Assembly (NCBI RefSeq): GCF_024734895.1
Contig: NZ_CP091430.1
Location: 2,498,501 to 2,562,500 of the forward strand
Direction of reading: 5' to 3'
DNA from: Paenibacillus spongiae
Lineage (GTDB): Bacteria; Bacillota; Bacilli; Paenibacillales; Paenibacillaceae
Length of the DNA stretch: 64,000 nt
The notes beneath the pieces are model-generated. The model saw nothing but the letters and a program-made list of their open reading frames with translations. It had not been told where the DNA came from and made no database searches. Shown piece by piece: positions 14,243-23,680 of the stretch (the stretch's first letter is position 1; each line of letters begins with the position of its first letter). Both the position numbers and the translations under genes were made by a program.

Positions 14243-14791
14243 ATGGTCGGAGAAAGCAGTTTGAAGAAGGCTTACGAAGCCATCCTTAACGGTGATTACG
14301 AGCTCGCCGTTTTACGGTTTGAAGAAGCGATTGCGCTGGAGCCGCAGCAGGCGGATTATCATTATAAATGCTCGATAACGTGCGCCCGAAGCGGCAAATG
14401 GCAGAAGGCGATCTATCATGCCGAGCAAGCCGTCATGCTCGATTCGGATCATGAGGAGTACAATTATCATCTTCAGACGGTACAAGCGAAGCAGCTTGTA
14501 CTGGAATCGGAAGCGCTGCTGGGGCTTTCGCCTCCGGACTCGGAGGGCGCTATTGCTAAGCTTCGCCTCGCAGTCAATAAAGATCCACTGAATCTGGAGA
14601 CCTTCTTATTGCTCGGCGCGCTGTACGATTCGCTCGCGCAATACGAGCAGGCGGCAGAATTTGCCGAAGAGGCGATCCGGCTTGACCCGCAGCATTCGGC
14701 TGCACAGAGGCTTTACGCCGATGTGACGCAGAAGCAGCGTCGGAGCAAGGGACAGGGAGCGAATAGAAGAAATCGAAGAAAGAACAGGTGA
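14243..14791 (+). CDS. Tetratricopeptide repeat protein
   Basis: A 182-residue cytoplasmic protein with TPR repeats: LKKAYEAILNGDYELAVLRFEEAIALEP, ADYHYKCSITCARSGKWQKAIYHAEQAVMLDS, and LNLETFLLLGALYDSLAQYEQAAEFAEEAIRLDP. It ends in a basic tail (QKQRRSKGQGANRRNRRKN), which could bind RNA or the membrane surface. The ATG at 14243 has AAGGAGGG eight bases upstream. Its stop overlaps the translation start region of dapB, so the two are probably coupled. No specific partner can be named. Confidence 0.8.
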   Translation: MVGESSLKKAYEAILNGDYELAVLRFEEAIALEPQQADYHYKCSITCARSGKWQKAIYHAEQAVMLDSDHEEYNYHLQTVQAKQLVLESEALLGLSPPDSEGAIAKLRLAVNKDPLNLETFLLLGALYDSLAQYEQAAEFAEEAIRLDPQHSAAQRLYADVTQKQRRSKGQGANRRNRRKNR

Positions 14792-14796
14792 TGATC

Positions 14797-15600
14797 ATGG
14801 CAGATACGATAAGAGTGGCGGTTATTGGGGCCGGAGGCCGGATGGGCCGCGAAGTGGTTAAGATGGTGCTTCAGGATGAGAATATGACGCTGGCCGCCGC
14901 AGTCAGTCCTTCCGCAGGTCCGGTTGACGCGGGATCGATGGTCGGCGTCAACCCTTGCGGCGTTACCGTTTCGGCGGATTTGGAGACCGCTCTGTCCGAT
15001 GCGCGTGCGGATGTTCTGGTTGATTTTACCGTGCCTCAAGCGGCTTACGGGAATACGAAAACAGCCATTCTCCATGGCGTTCGCCCGGTAATCGGGACGA
15101 CGGGATTTACGCCGGAGCAAATCGACGAATTGGACAAGCTGTGCCAAGAACGGGGGCTCGGAGGGCTTATCGCGCCTAACTTCTCCATCGGCGCCATTCT
15201 CATGATGCAGTTTGCGGCGCAAGCGTCCAAGTATTTTCCGCACTTGGAAATTATCGAATACCACGGCGACCAGAAGCTGGATGCGCCTTCAGGAACCTCG
15301 ATCAAGACAGCCGAGCTTATTGCCGGCGTCCGTCGGGAGCTGCGGCAGGGCAACCCGAATGAAGAAGAGACGATCGAGGGCGCACGCGGCGGCTATTACA
15401 ACGGATTTCGCATACATAGCGTAAGGCTGCCGGGCGTCTTTGCCCAGCAGGAGGTCATATTCGGCGGATTCGGTCAAACCTTGAAGATCCGTCATGATTC
15501 CTATGAGCGCGCGGGCTATATGCCGGGCGTGGCGGTCGCCGTAAAAAAAGTAATGACCTACACTGGACTTATCTACGGTTTTGAGCACATTATGGATTAA
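14797..15600 (+). CDS. dapB: 4-hydroxy-tetrahydrodipicolinate reductase
   Basis: Reduces hydroxy-tetrahydrodipicolinate with NAD(P)H in lysine and meso-diaminopimelate synthesis, and so supplies the cell wall and spore dipicolinate. The Rossmann motif GAGGRMGREV is at the N-terminus and the active-site segment IEYHGDQKLDAPSGTS carries the catalytic His/Lys region. The 267-residue length is standard. I chose the ATG at 14797 (AGGTGA at 14786-14791); in-frame GTG and ATG codons at 14788 and 14791 lie within that site. mgsA follows 41 bases later, as in B. subtilis. Confidence 0.95.
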   Translation: MADTIRVAVIGAGGRMGREVVKMVLQDENMTLAAAVSPSAGPVDAGSMVGVNPCGVTVSADLETALSDARADVLVDFTVPQAAYGNTKTAILHGVRPVIGTTGFTPEQIDELDKLCQERGLGGLIAPNFSIGAILMMQFAAQASKYFPHLEIIEYHGDQKLDAPSGTSIKTAELIAGVRRELRQGNPNEEETIEGARGGYYNGFRIHSVRLPGVFAQQEVIFGGFGQTLKIRHDSYERAGYMPGVAVAVKKVMTYTGLIYGFEHIMD

Positions 15601-15641
15601 CAGAAATTTGACCGTATTTTCAAAGAGAGGGGATCTACATC

Positions 15642-16058
15642 ATGAATATCGCATTCATCGCACATGATCGAAAAAAAGAAGAAATGGTCAATTTCGTGAT
15701 TGCATACGAGCCCGTTTTTGTCGGGCATACCTTATATTCAACCGGCACGACAGGGAAGCGCATAATGGAGAATACGGATTTATCGATTCATCGTTTCATG
15801 TCCGGACCGCTCGGCGGCGATCAACAAATCGGAGCGCTTGTCGCACAGAACGAGATGGATCTGATCATCTTCCTGCGCGACCCGTTGATGGCCCAGCCGC
15901 ATGAGCCCGATATCATCGCACTGCTGCGGTTGTGCGACGTTCAGGGAATTCCCGTCGCAACGAATGTTGCGACGGCCGAGCTGCTCGTCAAGGCGCTGCA
16001 GCGCGGCGATTTCGCATGGCGGGAGCTTGTACACAAATACAAGCCGGGTGAAGTATAA
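15642..16058 (+). CDS. mgsA: Methylglyoxal synthase
   Basis: Converts dihydroxyacetone phosphate to methylglyoxal and phosphate, a bypass of lower glycolysis when phosphate is limiting. The 138-residue protein shows the family start [12 protein letters not shown], the phosphate-binding STGTTGKR, the GGDQQIGA catalytic segment and FLRDPL with the catalytic aspartate, all typical. A good AGAGAGGGGAT site precedes the ATG. Methylglyoxal is detoxified with bacillithiol, whose synthesis genes bshB1 and bshA follow directly; bshB1 overlaps this gene by one base. Confidence 0.96.
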   Translation: MNIAFIAHDRKKEEMVNFVIAYEPVFVGHTLYSTGTTGKRIMENTDLSIHRFMSGPLGGDQQIGALVAQNEMDLIIFLRDPLMAQPHEPDIIALLRLCDVQGIPVATNVATAELLVKALQRGDFAWRELVHKYKPGEV

Positions 16059-16756
16059 TGGACGGATCTGTCGATATAGCAGCCTTCGGTGCGCATCCCG
16101 ACGATGTCGAAATCGGTATGGGCGGAACGATAGCCAAGCATGTGGATGCCGGTTACCGGGTCGCCATCTGCGATCTGACGGAAGCGGAGATGTCGTCGAA
16201 CGGCACCGTAGAAACAAGGAAGCAGGAAGCAGCCGAAGCCGCTTCCTTGCTTGGCCTGGCGGATCGTTCCTGCCTGGCGCTGCCTGACCGGGGCTTGACG
16301 GGCTCCGCGGATCAAATCGAAGCGATCGTGCGCGAGATCAGACGCTTGCGGCCCCGTATCGTATTTGCTCCGTATTGGGCGGACCGCCATCCGGATCACG
16401 GCGCCTGCAGCAGGCTGGTGGAAGAAGCGGTGTTTAACGCCAAGCTGCGCAAGTATTTGCCGGAGCTCCCTCCTGTCAACGTCGAGCAGCTCCTCTTCTA
16501 TTATATTAACGACAGCGCGGACGTCTCGCTTATCGTCGATGTAAGCACGCACTATGACCGCAAAATAAGTGCGCTGCGCTCATACCGTTCCCAGTTTGAG
16601 AAAGTGGGAAGCGGAGAAGACCGGGTTCAGACGCCGCTGACGGACCGCTACGTGGAGCGGGTGGAAGCCAGAGATTTGCTGCTTGGCCAGACGAGGCAGT
16701 TGGCGTACGCCGAAGGTTTCGCCATCAAACGACCGCAGCCGGTTCATTTATTTTAA
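16058..16756 (+). CDS. bshB1: N-acetyl-glucosaminyl-malate deacetylase of bacillithiol synthesis
   Basis: Removes the acetyl group from GlcNAc-malate, the second step of bacillithiol synthesis. It is a PIG-L (LmbE-like) zinc deacetylase: the zinc motif AHPDD is in FGAHPDDVEIGMGGT (residues 10-24), with a later metal histidine in HPDHGACS. The 232-residue length is normal. Its ATG overlaps the stop of mgsA, and bshA follows, as in the ypjG-ypjH pair of B. subtilis. Confidence 0.94.
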   Translation: MDGSVDIAAFGAHPDDVEIGMGGTIAKHVDAGYRVAICDLTEAEMSSNGTVETRKQEAAEAASLLGLADRSCLALPDRGLTGSADQIEAIVREIRRLRPRIVFAPYWADRHPDHGACSRLVEEAVFNAKLRKYLPELPPVNVEQLLFYYINDSADVSLIVDVSTHYDRKISALRSYRSQFEKVGSGEDRVQTPLTDRYVERVEARDLLLGQTRQLAYAEGFAIKRPQPVHLF

Positions 16757-16823
16757 CGCTGCGTCAGAATTCGTCATCGGACGCATATAAATTACACTAG
16801 AGAGCGCAACTGGAGGTGGTTAT

Positions 16824-17984
16824 ATGACAAGACCTCTAAAGATCGGCATTACTTGTTATCCGACTTTAGGCGGTTCCGGCGTCGTGGCGACGGAGCTGGG
16901 TAAGCTTTTGGCCGAGAAGGGACATGAAATTCATTTTATTACCCACAGCGTCCCGTTCCGGCTGGGGCAGTTTCATAAAAATATTTTTTACCATGAAGTG
17001 GAAGTAAACGATTATTACGTATTCCGTTACCCGCCTTACGACTTGTCGCTGGCGAGCAAGATGGCGCAAGTAGCCAAGATGCAGCAGCTGGATCTGCTGC
17101 ATGTTCATTACGCGGTTCCCCATGCCATATGCGCGTTTCTCGCGAAGCAGATGGCGGGCGATGGCTTACGTACGGTAACGACGCTCCATGGTACCGATAT
17201 AACGGTTCTGGCACAGGATGAAACGTTGAAGGATCTAATCCGCCTGGCCATTAACTCCAGCGATGCGGTTACGGCCGTATCGAATGATTTGATTTCCGAA
17301 ACGCGGGAGCTGCTGGATATTGTCAAGCCGATCGACCTGACCTATAACTTTGTCGACAAGCGCATTTATTATCCGCGCAGCTGTGCGTCCCTACGCAATG
17401 ATTACGCCGGACCCGAAGAAAAAATATTGATGCATATTTCCAACTTCCGCCCCGTTAAGCGGGTTAGCGACGTCGTCGATATTTTCGCCAAGGTGGCGGA
17501 ACACGTGCCCAGCCAGCTGCTGCTGGTCGGCGAGGGCCCGGATCTTCCCAAGGTCCAGCACAAAATCAGAAGCATGGGATTGGAACACCGGGTACACTTC
17601 CTGGGCAAGCAGGATGATGTCGCCCATGTCATCTCGATTGCGGATTTGATGCTGCTCCCTTCCGAGAAGGAAAGCTTCGGACTCGTCGCGCTGGAAGCGA
17701 TGGCCTGCGGCGTTCCTACCATAGGCTCGCAGGCAGGGGGCATACCCGAGCTCGTCACGCACGGCGAGACCGGCTATTTGTCTCCGATTGGCGACACTGA
17801 CGACATGGCCGAGAATGCGATCCGGCTGCTTCAGAACGAACGGCTCTATGAGCAGTTCCGGGATGCTTGCTTGAAGAGGGCGCGCACGCAATTTTGCAAT
17901 GACTTGATTACGGCGGAGTATGAACGTATTTACTATCGGGTGCTCGGAATCGAAGCTCATATTCCGCAGCCGGTATGCGACTAA
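16824..17984 (+). CDS. bshA: N-acetyl-glucosaminyl L-malate synthase (bacillithiol)
   Basis: A GT4-family retaining glycosyltransferase that joins GlcNAc from UDP-GlcNAc to L-malate, the first step of bacillithiol synthesis. Seen in the sequence: N-terminal YPTLGGSGVVATELGK, the HVHYAVPHA segment, LTTLHGTDITVL-like donor region, NFRPVKR, and the GT4 E-x7-E motif in EKESFGLVALEAMACGVP. The 386-residue length is standard. GGAGGTGG precedes the ATG. cca follows after 30 bases. Confidence 0.95.
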   Translation: MTRPLKIGITCYPTLGGSGVVATELGKLLAEKGHEIHFITHSVPFRLGQFHKNIFYHEVEVNDYYVFRYPPYDLSLASKMAQVAKMQQLDLLHVHYAVPHAICAFLAKQMAGDGLRTVTTLHGTDITVLAQDETLKDLIRLAINSSDAVTAVSNDLISETRELLDIVKPIDLTYNFVDKRIYYPRSCASLRNDYAGPEEKILMHISNFRPVKRVSDVVDIFAKVAEHVPSQLLLVGEGPDLPKVQHKIRSMGLEHRVHFLGKQDDVAHVISIADLMLLPSEKESFGLVALEAMACGVPTIGSQAGGIPELVTHGETGYLSPIGDTDDMAENAIRLLQNERLYEQFRDACLKRARTQFCNDLITAEYERIYYRVLGIEAHIPQPVCD

Positions 17985-18014
17985 GAACACATTAGAGTCG
18001 AAGGAGGGGGCGCC

Positions 18015-19385
18015 ATGCGCTGGAATAAAGCTTTGCAGGATGCGCTCCCGGTGCTTCGCTTATTGAACGAGCAGGGACATGAGGCGGTATTCGTCGGCGG
18101 CTGTGTTCGGGATACGGTCATGGGGCGCGAGCTGAAGGATGTCGACATCGCAACGTCTGCGGAACCGCAGCAGGTCATGGCGATTTTCCCGCGCCATGTG
18201 CCGACCGGCCTGAAGCACGGGACGATTACGGTCATGACCGATCAAAGCGTTTATGAGGTGACGACATTCCGCAAGGAGTCCGCCTACGAGCAATTCCGGC
18301 GGCCCTCCGAGGTTCAGTTCGTGACCGATCTGGAGGCGGATTTGCTCAGAAGAGATTTCACGATCAATGCGATGGCTATGCGCGCTGACGGGACGCTAGT
18401 CGATCCGTTCGGGGGTAAGGACGATCTGCGCCAGGGCGTGCTGCGATGTGTCGGCGAGGCCGATGCAAGATTTCAGGAGGATGCGCTGCGCATGGTACGG
18501 GCCATACGGTTCGCCGCGGAGTTCCAGCTGCAGATCGAATTACAGACATGGCAAGCCTTGAAGAGGCATCGCATGCTCCTTAAGCATGTCGCCATGGAGC
18601 GGGTTGGCGCGGAAGCGGATAAAATGATGAGCGGCAGCCATCCGGAGCGGGCTGCCGCTTTATTTGCAGCAAGCGGACTGCTCGGCCATACGAAGGTGCT
18701 GCTTCCTCAAGCGCTCCTTCAGCTAGGCGCGGAGGACGGGAGCGGTGAGGGAGCATTGCTGTCTAAGCCCCGTGGAGAGCTCGTAATGGCGCTGGACGAG
18801 CTGGTGCAGCTTAAGGATGCCGATACAAGATGGACATCGCTTTGTCTGGCTGTCGGAATGAATCCGGATGACGCTTGGCAATTGGCGGATGCGCTCAAAT
18901 TCTCCAACGTACGCAAATCGGCGATAGCAGCTGCGGTGCGCATTGGCAATCTTATGGAACCCGCCATACATCGCTATTTGAAGCAGGAATGCTCGGAGGA
19001 AGAGCTTCGGCATGAATGGCTGGATGCGATTATTCAAGAAGGCAGGAAGGATGCCGGCAGGTGGTTAACGGCAGTGCGGACGATTCCGCTGCTGCTGGCT
19101 CCGCCGAATGACCAGCCATTCGACCTCGTGAAGGCTGCACCTGTGGCGGACAAGCTGGAGCAGTGGCTGGCAGCCATTCCGATCACAGCCATTCGGGAGC
19201 TTGCGATCGGCGGCAAAGATGTCGTCCGGCTGCTGCAGAAGCCTGAAGGGCCGTGGGTAGGTCAGCTGCTTCAGCAATTGCTTCGTGCCGTGGTTCACCG
19301 GCAGGTAGATAACGACCGGGATTCACTGCTGGCATTCTTGAAGGAACGACCGATCGACAATGGAAGCGAGATGGAGAAGACATGA
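18015..19385 (+). CDS. cca: CCA-adding tRNA nucleotidyltransferase
   Basis: Adds the CCA end to tRNAs without a template. It is a class II enzyme: the nucleotidyltransferase loop GGCVRD with the metal aspartates in DVDIAT is in the first ~45 residues, the LLRRDFTINAMA motif follows, and the EDALRMVRAIRFAAEF helix carries motif D/E. At 456 residues it is longer than the ~400 of B. subtilis, the extra length lying in the C-terminal helical part. AAGGAGGGGG precedes the ATG. It overlaps birA by four bases. Confidence 0.93.
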   Translation: MRWNKALQDALPVLRLLNEQGHEAVFVGGCVRDTVMGRELKDVDIATSAEPQQVMAIFPRHVPTGLKHGTITVMTDQSVYEVTTFRKESAYEQFRRPSEVQFVTDLEADLLRRDFTINAMAMRADGTLVDPFGGKDDLRQGVLRCVGEADARFQEDALRMVRAIRFAAEFQLQIELQTWQALKRHRMLLKHVAMERVGAEADKMMSGSHPERAAALFAASGLLGHTKVLLPQALLQLGAEDGSGEGALLSKPRGELVMALDELVQLKDADTRWTSLCLAVGMNPDDAWQLADALKFSNVRKSAIAAAVRIGNLMEPAIHRYLKQECSEEELRHEWLDAIIQEGRKDAGRWLTAVRTIPLLLAPPNDQPFDLVKAAPVADKLEQWLAAIPITAIRELAIGGKDVVRLLQKPEGPWVGQLLQQLLRAVVHRQVDNDRDSLLAFLKERPIDNGSEMEKT

Positions 19386-20365
19386 GCAACCGGATTATTG
19401 AAATGCTGGAACAGCAGGAAGGGCAATATGTCTCGGGCGAAGCGATCAGCCGGGAGCTTGGGATGAGCAGGACGGCGATCTGGAAAAAGATGAAGAAGCT
19501 GGAGGAGCTCGGCTATCGGATTGAAGCGTCGCGAAGACTCGGATACCGACTTGCCGGAAAGCCGGCCAAGCTGACGGTGTCCGAGCTGCTGGGCAAGCTT
19601 CAGGACAGCTCGTTCATCCGTACCGTCAAGCTGTTCGACGCGGTGGATTCAACGCAAAATATTGCCCAGAGGCTCGCCGAGGAAGGCGCCCCGGAGGGCA
19701 CGCTCGTCATAGCCGAACAGCAGACCAACGGCCGCGGCCGCATGGGACGCAATTGGATTTCACCCCCTGGCAAAGGAGTCTGGATGAGCCTGATCCTCCG
19801 GCCAAGCCTCCCTCTTCAATTCGCTCCCCAGTTGACGCTGCTTGCCGCCGTTGCCTTATGCCGTGCGCTCAAGGAGCTTGCGCCGCTGGATATTGGAATC
19901 AAGTGGCCGAACGATCTGCTCGTCGGAGGCAAAAAAATTAGCGGCATCCTGCTGGAGTCTTCGGCCGAAGACGAGCGGATCCGGTATGTCGTTGCCGGTA
20001 TCGGGATCAGCGTCAATTTGACGGAGGACGATTATCCGGAGGCGCTGCGGGATACGGCTACATCGCTCCGGATCGAGCTTGGGAACGAGCTGGACCGAAC
20101 GGAGATCATCGCGGCTTTTATCCGACATTTTCAACAATTATATACGTTGTACCAGCAGGAGGGCTTCTCGCCGATTCAATCGCTGTGGGAAGCATTGTCG
20201 GTTACGCTGAACAAGCCAGTGAAGCTGTTGACGCCGGCCGGGCAAGTAGAAGGAACGCCGATTGGACTGAGCGAGAGCGGAGCGCTTATTGTGCGGAAGC
20301 CGGATGGTGCCCAGACGCTCGTTTTTTCGGCGGAATCAAGCGGACCCCCGGATGCGCGCGGATAG
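19382..20365 (+). CDS. birA: Biotin-protein ligase / biotin operon repressor
   Basis: A bifunctional protein. The N-terminal ~65 residues form a winged helix (ISRELGMSRTAIWKKMKKLEELGYRI) for binding biotin-gene operators. The rest is the ligase domain that makes biotinyl-AMP and attaches biotin to acetyl-CoA carboxylase and pyruvate carboxylase: QQTNGRGRMGR is the ATP/biotin loop and KWPNDLL the catalytic strand. It has 327 residues. It overlaps cca by ATGA. A panB leader RNA starts a few bases after its stop. No BirA operator was found in the window. Confidence 0.95.
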   Translation: MSNRIIEMLEQQEGQYVSGEAISRELGMSRTAIWKKMKKLEELGYRIEASRRLGYRLAGKPAKLTVSELLGKLQDSSFIRTVKLFDAVDSTQNIAQRLAEEGAPEGTLVIAEQQTNGRGRMGRNWISPPGKGVWMSLILRPSLPLQFAPQLTLLAAVALCRALKELAPLDIGIKWPNDLLVGGKKISGILLESSAEDERIRYVVAGIGISVNLTEDDYPEALRDTATSLRIELGNELDRTEIIAAFIRHFQQLYTLYQQEGFSPIQSLWEALSVTLNKPVKLLTPAGQVEGTPIGLSESGALIVRKPDGAQTLVFSAESSGPPDARG

Positions 20366-20650
20366 ACGAAAAAATGTTTTTTATGCTATACTGATCGTGA
20401 TTAGAGGCCTCTTACGGGTGGTATCGCAGCTGCGAACCACACCTATTGATGGAGTGCCTTTAGAGTAACAGACCCGTTATTTCGACATACTGGTAGTAGC
20501 AAGGCATTGCGTATTCTGCTCTGAGCCGTTAGGGACCGAGACAGAAGGAAGCTTGCAAGCGCGAGGGTTGTTCCTTTTTGGTTTGGGACCTTTTTAGCGG
20601 CGGCTAAAAGGTTTTTTTGTGTTTATCCTAACCCACAGGGGGACGAGACG
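20366..20650 (+). ncRNA. Structured leader RNA of panBCD ending in a terminator
   Basis: A -10 TATACT (20387-20392) suggests a transcript from about 20399. Helix 1: GGTGGTATCGCA (20417-20428) pairs with TGCGAACCACACC (20431-20443), leaving an unpaired A at 20423 and a two-base bulge opposite. Helix 2: TGCCTT (20455-20460) with AAGGCA (20501-20506) encloses 40 bases. Helix 3: AAGGAA-CTTGC with GCGAG-TTCCTT around 20545-20577. The terminator at 20588-20618 lies 33 bases before panB. A conserved 'pan' RNA motif with bulged adenosines is known upstream of panB in Firmicutes; helix 1 with its bulges is the likeliest counterpart. The match was not computed, and an independent ncRNA is possible. Confidence 0.6.
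20588..20618 (+). terminator. Terminator directly upstream of panB
   Basis: ACCTTTTTAGC pairs with GCTAAAAGGT (one bulged T) and is followed by seven T residues. Since panB has no other promoter in the 30 bases that follow, this hairpin would act as an attenuator. Confidence 0.85.
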
Positions 20651-21526
20651 ATGAAACAACCGTTAACGATTACGAAAATGAAAAAAATGAAGAAGAGCGG
20701 CGAACCGATCTCGGTACTGACTGCCTATGATTATCCATCCGCCAAGCTGGCCGAGGAAGCGGACATCGACGTCATACTCGTCGGAGATTCGCTTGGCAAC
20801 GTCGTGCTTGGCTATGATACGACAATACCGGTCACATTGGATGACATGGTGTACCACACGCGCGCAACAGCGCGCGGAGCGAGGCAGACATTCATCGTTG
20901 CGGACCTGCCCTTCATGACGTATCGGTTGGGCAAAGAAACAACATTGAGGAACGCAGCCAGATTGATGCAGGAAGGTCATGCCCATGCCGTGAAGATGGA
21001 GGGCGGGGCCGATATCGCGGAGGAGGTTGCGGCGCTCGTACAAGCCGGAATTCCGGTGATGGGCCATATCGGTCTGACTCCTCAATCGGTACACCAGCTC
21101 GGCGGATATAAAGTGCAGGGCAAGCTTGAGCAGGAAGCCAAGAAATTGCTCGAGGATGCGAAGGCACTGGAAGCGGCTGGCGCATTCGCCATCGTTCTGG
21201 AGCTTGTCACCGAACCGATAGCCGAGGCGATAACGTCGGCTTTGCAAATCCCGACCATCGGAATCGGGGCAGGACGCAGCTGCGACGGACAAGTGCTTGT
21301 CTATCACGATATCCTTCAATATGCTTCGCCATACCGCGAGAAGCGTTTCGTCAAAACGTATGCCGATCTGGGCTCGACGGTCCGAGACGCGATCAGCGCT
21401 TATGTTTCCGACGTGAAGGCGAAGACCTTCCCGCAGGAAGAGCACGCCTTCCCGATGGAACAGGAGCTCGTCAAGCATTTATACGGCGCCGGTTCTGCAG
21501 CCGGTGACGGAGGCGCGAAGGCATGA
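20651..21526 (+). CDS. panB: 3-methyl-2-oxobutanoate hydroxymethyltransferase
   Basis: First enzyme of pantothenate synthesis: transfers a hydroxymethyl group from methylene-tetrahydrofolate to ketoisovalerate to give ketopantoate. The TIM-barrel motifs LTAYDYPSAKLAE, LVGDSLGNVVLGYDTT, HAVKMEGG and GIPVMGHIGLTPQSVHQLGGYKVQG are near-canonical. It has 291 residues, about 15 more than usual at the C-terminus. CAGGGGGA precedes the ATG. It overlaps panC by ATGA and is probably controlled by the leader RNA and terminator upstream. Confidence 0.97.
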   Translation: MKQPLTITKMKKMKKSGEPISVLTAYDYPSAKLAEEADIDVILVGDSLGNVVLGYDTTIPVTLDDMVYHTRATARGARQTFIVADLPFMTYRLGKETTLRNAARLMQEGHAHAVKMEGGADIAEEVAALVQAGIPVMGHIGLTPQSVHQLGGYKVQGKLEQEAKKLLEDAKALEAAGAFAIVLELVTEPIAEAITSALQIPTIGIGAGRSCDGQVLVYHDILQYASPYREKRFVKTYADLGSTVRDAISAYVSDVKAKTFPQEEHAFPMEQELVKHLYGAGSAAGDGGAKA

Positions 21527-22413
21527 TTGCCATAACGACGATACAAGAGCTGCTTCACCATATGCGTACGCGCCGGCGCGAATATCCGGACGACCGAATC
21601 GGCCTCGTGCCGACGATGGGCTATTTGCATGAAGGCCATGCTAGTCTTATGCGCAGATCGAAGGCCGAATGCGGCTTTTCCGTATTATCGATCTTCGTCA
21701 ACCCCCTTCAATTCGGGCCGAATGAAGATTTCGACCGCTATCCGAGAGATGCGGAGCGCGATCTGGCCCTAGCGGAGCGGAACGGCATCGATCTCGTGTT
21801 CATGCCTTCCGTGCAAGAGATGTATCCTTCGAAGCCGCTCACGAGCGTCATCATTAGCCAGGTAACCGACCGGCTGTGCGGGGCGTCCCGTCCGGGACAC
21901 TTCGACGGCGTAGGAACGGTGGTCAGCAAGCTGTTTCATCTGACCCAGCCGGACCGGGCTTACTTTGGCATGAAGGATGCGCAGCAGGTGGCCGTTATAC
22001 AGCGAATGGTGGATGACTTGAATATACAGGTTGAAATCGTGCCTTGCGAAACGGTGCGGGAATCCGATGGGCTTGCCATGAGCTCCCGCAACGTTTACTT
22101 AAGCCCCGATGCGCGGGCACAAGCCGTCGTACTGTCCCAAGCGCTGACGGAAGCGGAGCAGGCGGTGAAGGAAGCGGGAATGACCGTCAAAGAGCTGGAG
22201 GCGCGCATACGCGAAACGATTGCGAAAGCGCCGCTTGCGGATATCGATTATGCTGAAGTATTGGACTATCCGGATTTAACGGTCCCGTCAGCGGAGGTTG
22301 ATTTATCGCAATACCCGAACAAGCTGATCGTCGCTCTCGCCGTAAAATTCGGCAGCACGCGGCTGATCGACAACCGGTTATTGGATTCACACGGAGGTGA
22401 AAGACATGTTTAG
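21523..22413 (+). CDS. panC: Pantothenate synthetase
   Basis: Condenses pantoate with beta-alanine using ATP via pantoyl-adenylate. The nucleotidyltransferase motif [15 protein letters not shown] (HxGH-type) and the KMSKS-like SSRNVYLSP are present, with [16 protein letters not shown] between them. It has 296 residues. It overlaps panB by 4 bases and panD by 8 bases, so the three enzymes are made from one coupled mRNA. Confidence 0.97.
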   Translation: MIAITTIQELLHHMRTRRREYPDDRIGLVPTMGYLHEGHASLMRRSKAECGFSVLSIFVNPLQFGPNEDFDRYPRDAERDLALAERNGIDLVFMPSVQEMYPSKPLTSVIISQVTDRLCGASRPGHFDGVGTVVSKLFHLTQPDRAYFGMKDAQQVAVIQRMVDDLNIQVEIVPCETVRESDGLAMSSRNVYLSPDARAQAVVLSQALTEAEQAVKEAGMTVKELEARIRETIAKAPLADIDYAEVLDYPDLTVPSAEVDLSQYPNKLIVALAVKFGSTRLIDNRLLDSHGGERHV

Positions 22414-22789
22414 GACAATGATGAAATCCAAGCTGCACCGCGCTACCGTGACGGAAGCGAACTTGAATTATGTGGGCAGCATTACCATTGATGAAGATTT
22501 GATGGAGCTAACGGATATTTGGGCCAACGAAAGGGTTCAAATCGTCAACAATTATAACGGAGCCCGGCTTGAAACGTATGTCATTCCAGGTCCGAGAGGC
22601 TCCGGCGTCATCTGCTTGAACGGGGCGGCCGCTAGGCTGGTACAACCGGGCGATAATGTCATCATTATTTCATACGGCATGATGTCGGAAGAAGAAGCGA
22701 GCCAATACAAGCCGAAGGTCGTCATATTAGATGAGGCGAACCGTCCGGTGGAAACCATGACGGAAGAAGTTCACGCCACCATTAAATAG
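22406..22789 (+). CDS. panD: Aspartate 1-decarboxylase precursor
   Basis: Makes beta-alanine from aspartate. The proenzyme cleaves itself between Gly24 and Ser25 in YVGSIT to create the pyruvoyl cofactor; the sequence shows NYVGSITID at the right place. The start [36 protein letters not shown] and the 127-residue length are typical. The ATG at 22406 is preferred to the GTG at 22397 because GGAGGTG (22392-22398) is ideally spaced. No terminator is seen after it. Confidence 0.96.
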   Translation: MFRTMMKSKLHRATVTEANLNYVGSITIDEDLMELTDIWANERVQIVNNYNGARLETYVIPGPRGSGVICLNGAAARLVQPGDNVIIISYGMMSEEEASQYKPKVVILDEANRPVETMTEEVHATIK

Positions 22790-22920
22790 CGGCACGGCCA
22801 CGGCAGATTTATGATCCCAAACTTGTGTAACGATTGCCATGGAGTATGAAAAACAGGCCCCGCGCAAAGAATGAGCATAACAATTTACTCAACTTTGGCG
22901 CGAAGGCGAGGTGCAGTCTA

Positions 22921-23655
22921 TTGTTCCGGCATGTATTCGCAACGATGCACGAAATGCTTGACGACATTATGGTTCATTATCCGCATGCAGCATTTGAACA
23001 AAAGAAACAATACACCGAGCAACTTTCCATGTTAAAATCATTAAGTGACACATTCATTGAAGAATGGCTGCAGTTTGAGGAGAAGATGGCTGATTTTCGG
23101 GAGCTTCAGCATGAGTCGGCCGAAAAGTCCGTTCAGGAGCTCCCGCAAAACCATAAAGCACAGCAGAAAATGCCGGGTTTAGTTGTCCAAACGGCTCCTG
23201 TTTCTGCCCCGCCCAATAAGGCTGCTGCATCGCCAGCGTCGGAATCAAGCGACCTGGAGGCGACCCTGCTTACGAAAGGGCAAGGTTATTTCAAGCTCTT
23301 TATGTTCCGGCATGCCGCGGCGCACTTTCAGGAAGCGGTCAAACAAGCGCCCGACAACAATGGTGCGCGTCTCTTCCTGGCCATGACGTACATGCATTTG
23401 CAGGAATGGCTGGAGGCGCAGCGACATTTTCAACTACTTGTAGAGCTGACCGATCATCCGAAGTGGCAGGCGCTCGGGTATAACGCGCTGGGCTGCATAC
23501 AAGCCGTGAGGATGAATCTGGAGCAGGCGGAGAGATATTTCTTGAAGGCTCATGAAACCGACCCCGCCTTTACCGACCCGCTATCCAATTTGAATTCATG
23601 CAGGCAGCATGATGATGGGCACTTATCCTTATACTTTGGGAGCGGGCAGCTTTAG
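22921..23655 (+). CDS. Tetratricopeptide repeat protein of unknown role
   Basis: A 244-residue protein. I chose the TTG at 22921, which has GAGGTG seven bases upstream; ATG codons at 22945 and 22954 are alternatives. The N-terminal ~70 residues are helical and charged, followed by a Pro/Ala/Gln-rich linker, then TPR units: ATLLTKGQGYFKLFMFRHAAAHFQEAVKQAP, NGARLFLAMTYMHLQEWLEAQRHFQLLVEL and ALGYNALGCIQAVRMNLEQAERYFLKAHETDP. Its 3' end overlaps the region just before dinG. The function is unknown; it may scaffold protein contacts. Confidence 0.75.
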   Translation: MFRHVFATMHEMLDDIMVHYPHAAFEQKKQYTEQLSMLKSLSDTFIEEWLQFEEKMADFRELQHESAEKSVQELPQNHKAQQKMPGLVVQTAPVSAPPNKAAASPASESSDLEATLLTKGQGYFKLFMFRHAAAHFQEAVKQAPDNNGARLFLAMTYMHLQEWLEAQRHFQLLVELTDHPKWQALGYNALGCIQAVRMNLEQAERYFLKAHETDPAFTDPLSNLNSCRQHDDGHLSLYFGSGQL

Positions 23656-23680
23656 AATTTGGGAGAGGATCAATAATCGG

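Noticed and set aside
20411-20430. T-box-like GGGTGGTATCGC in the panB leader
   Set aside because: It differs from the T-box core, lies at the 5' end of the transcript and not beside the terminator, and panB is not a usual T-box target.
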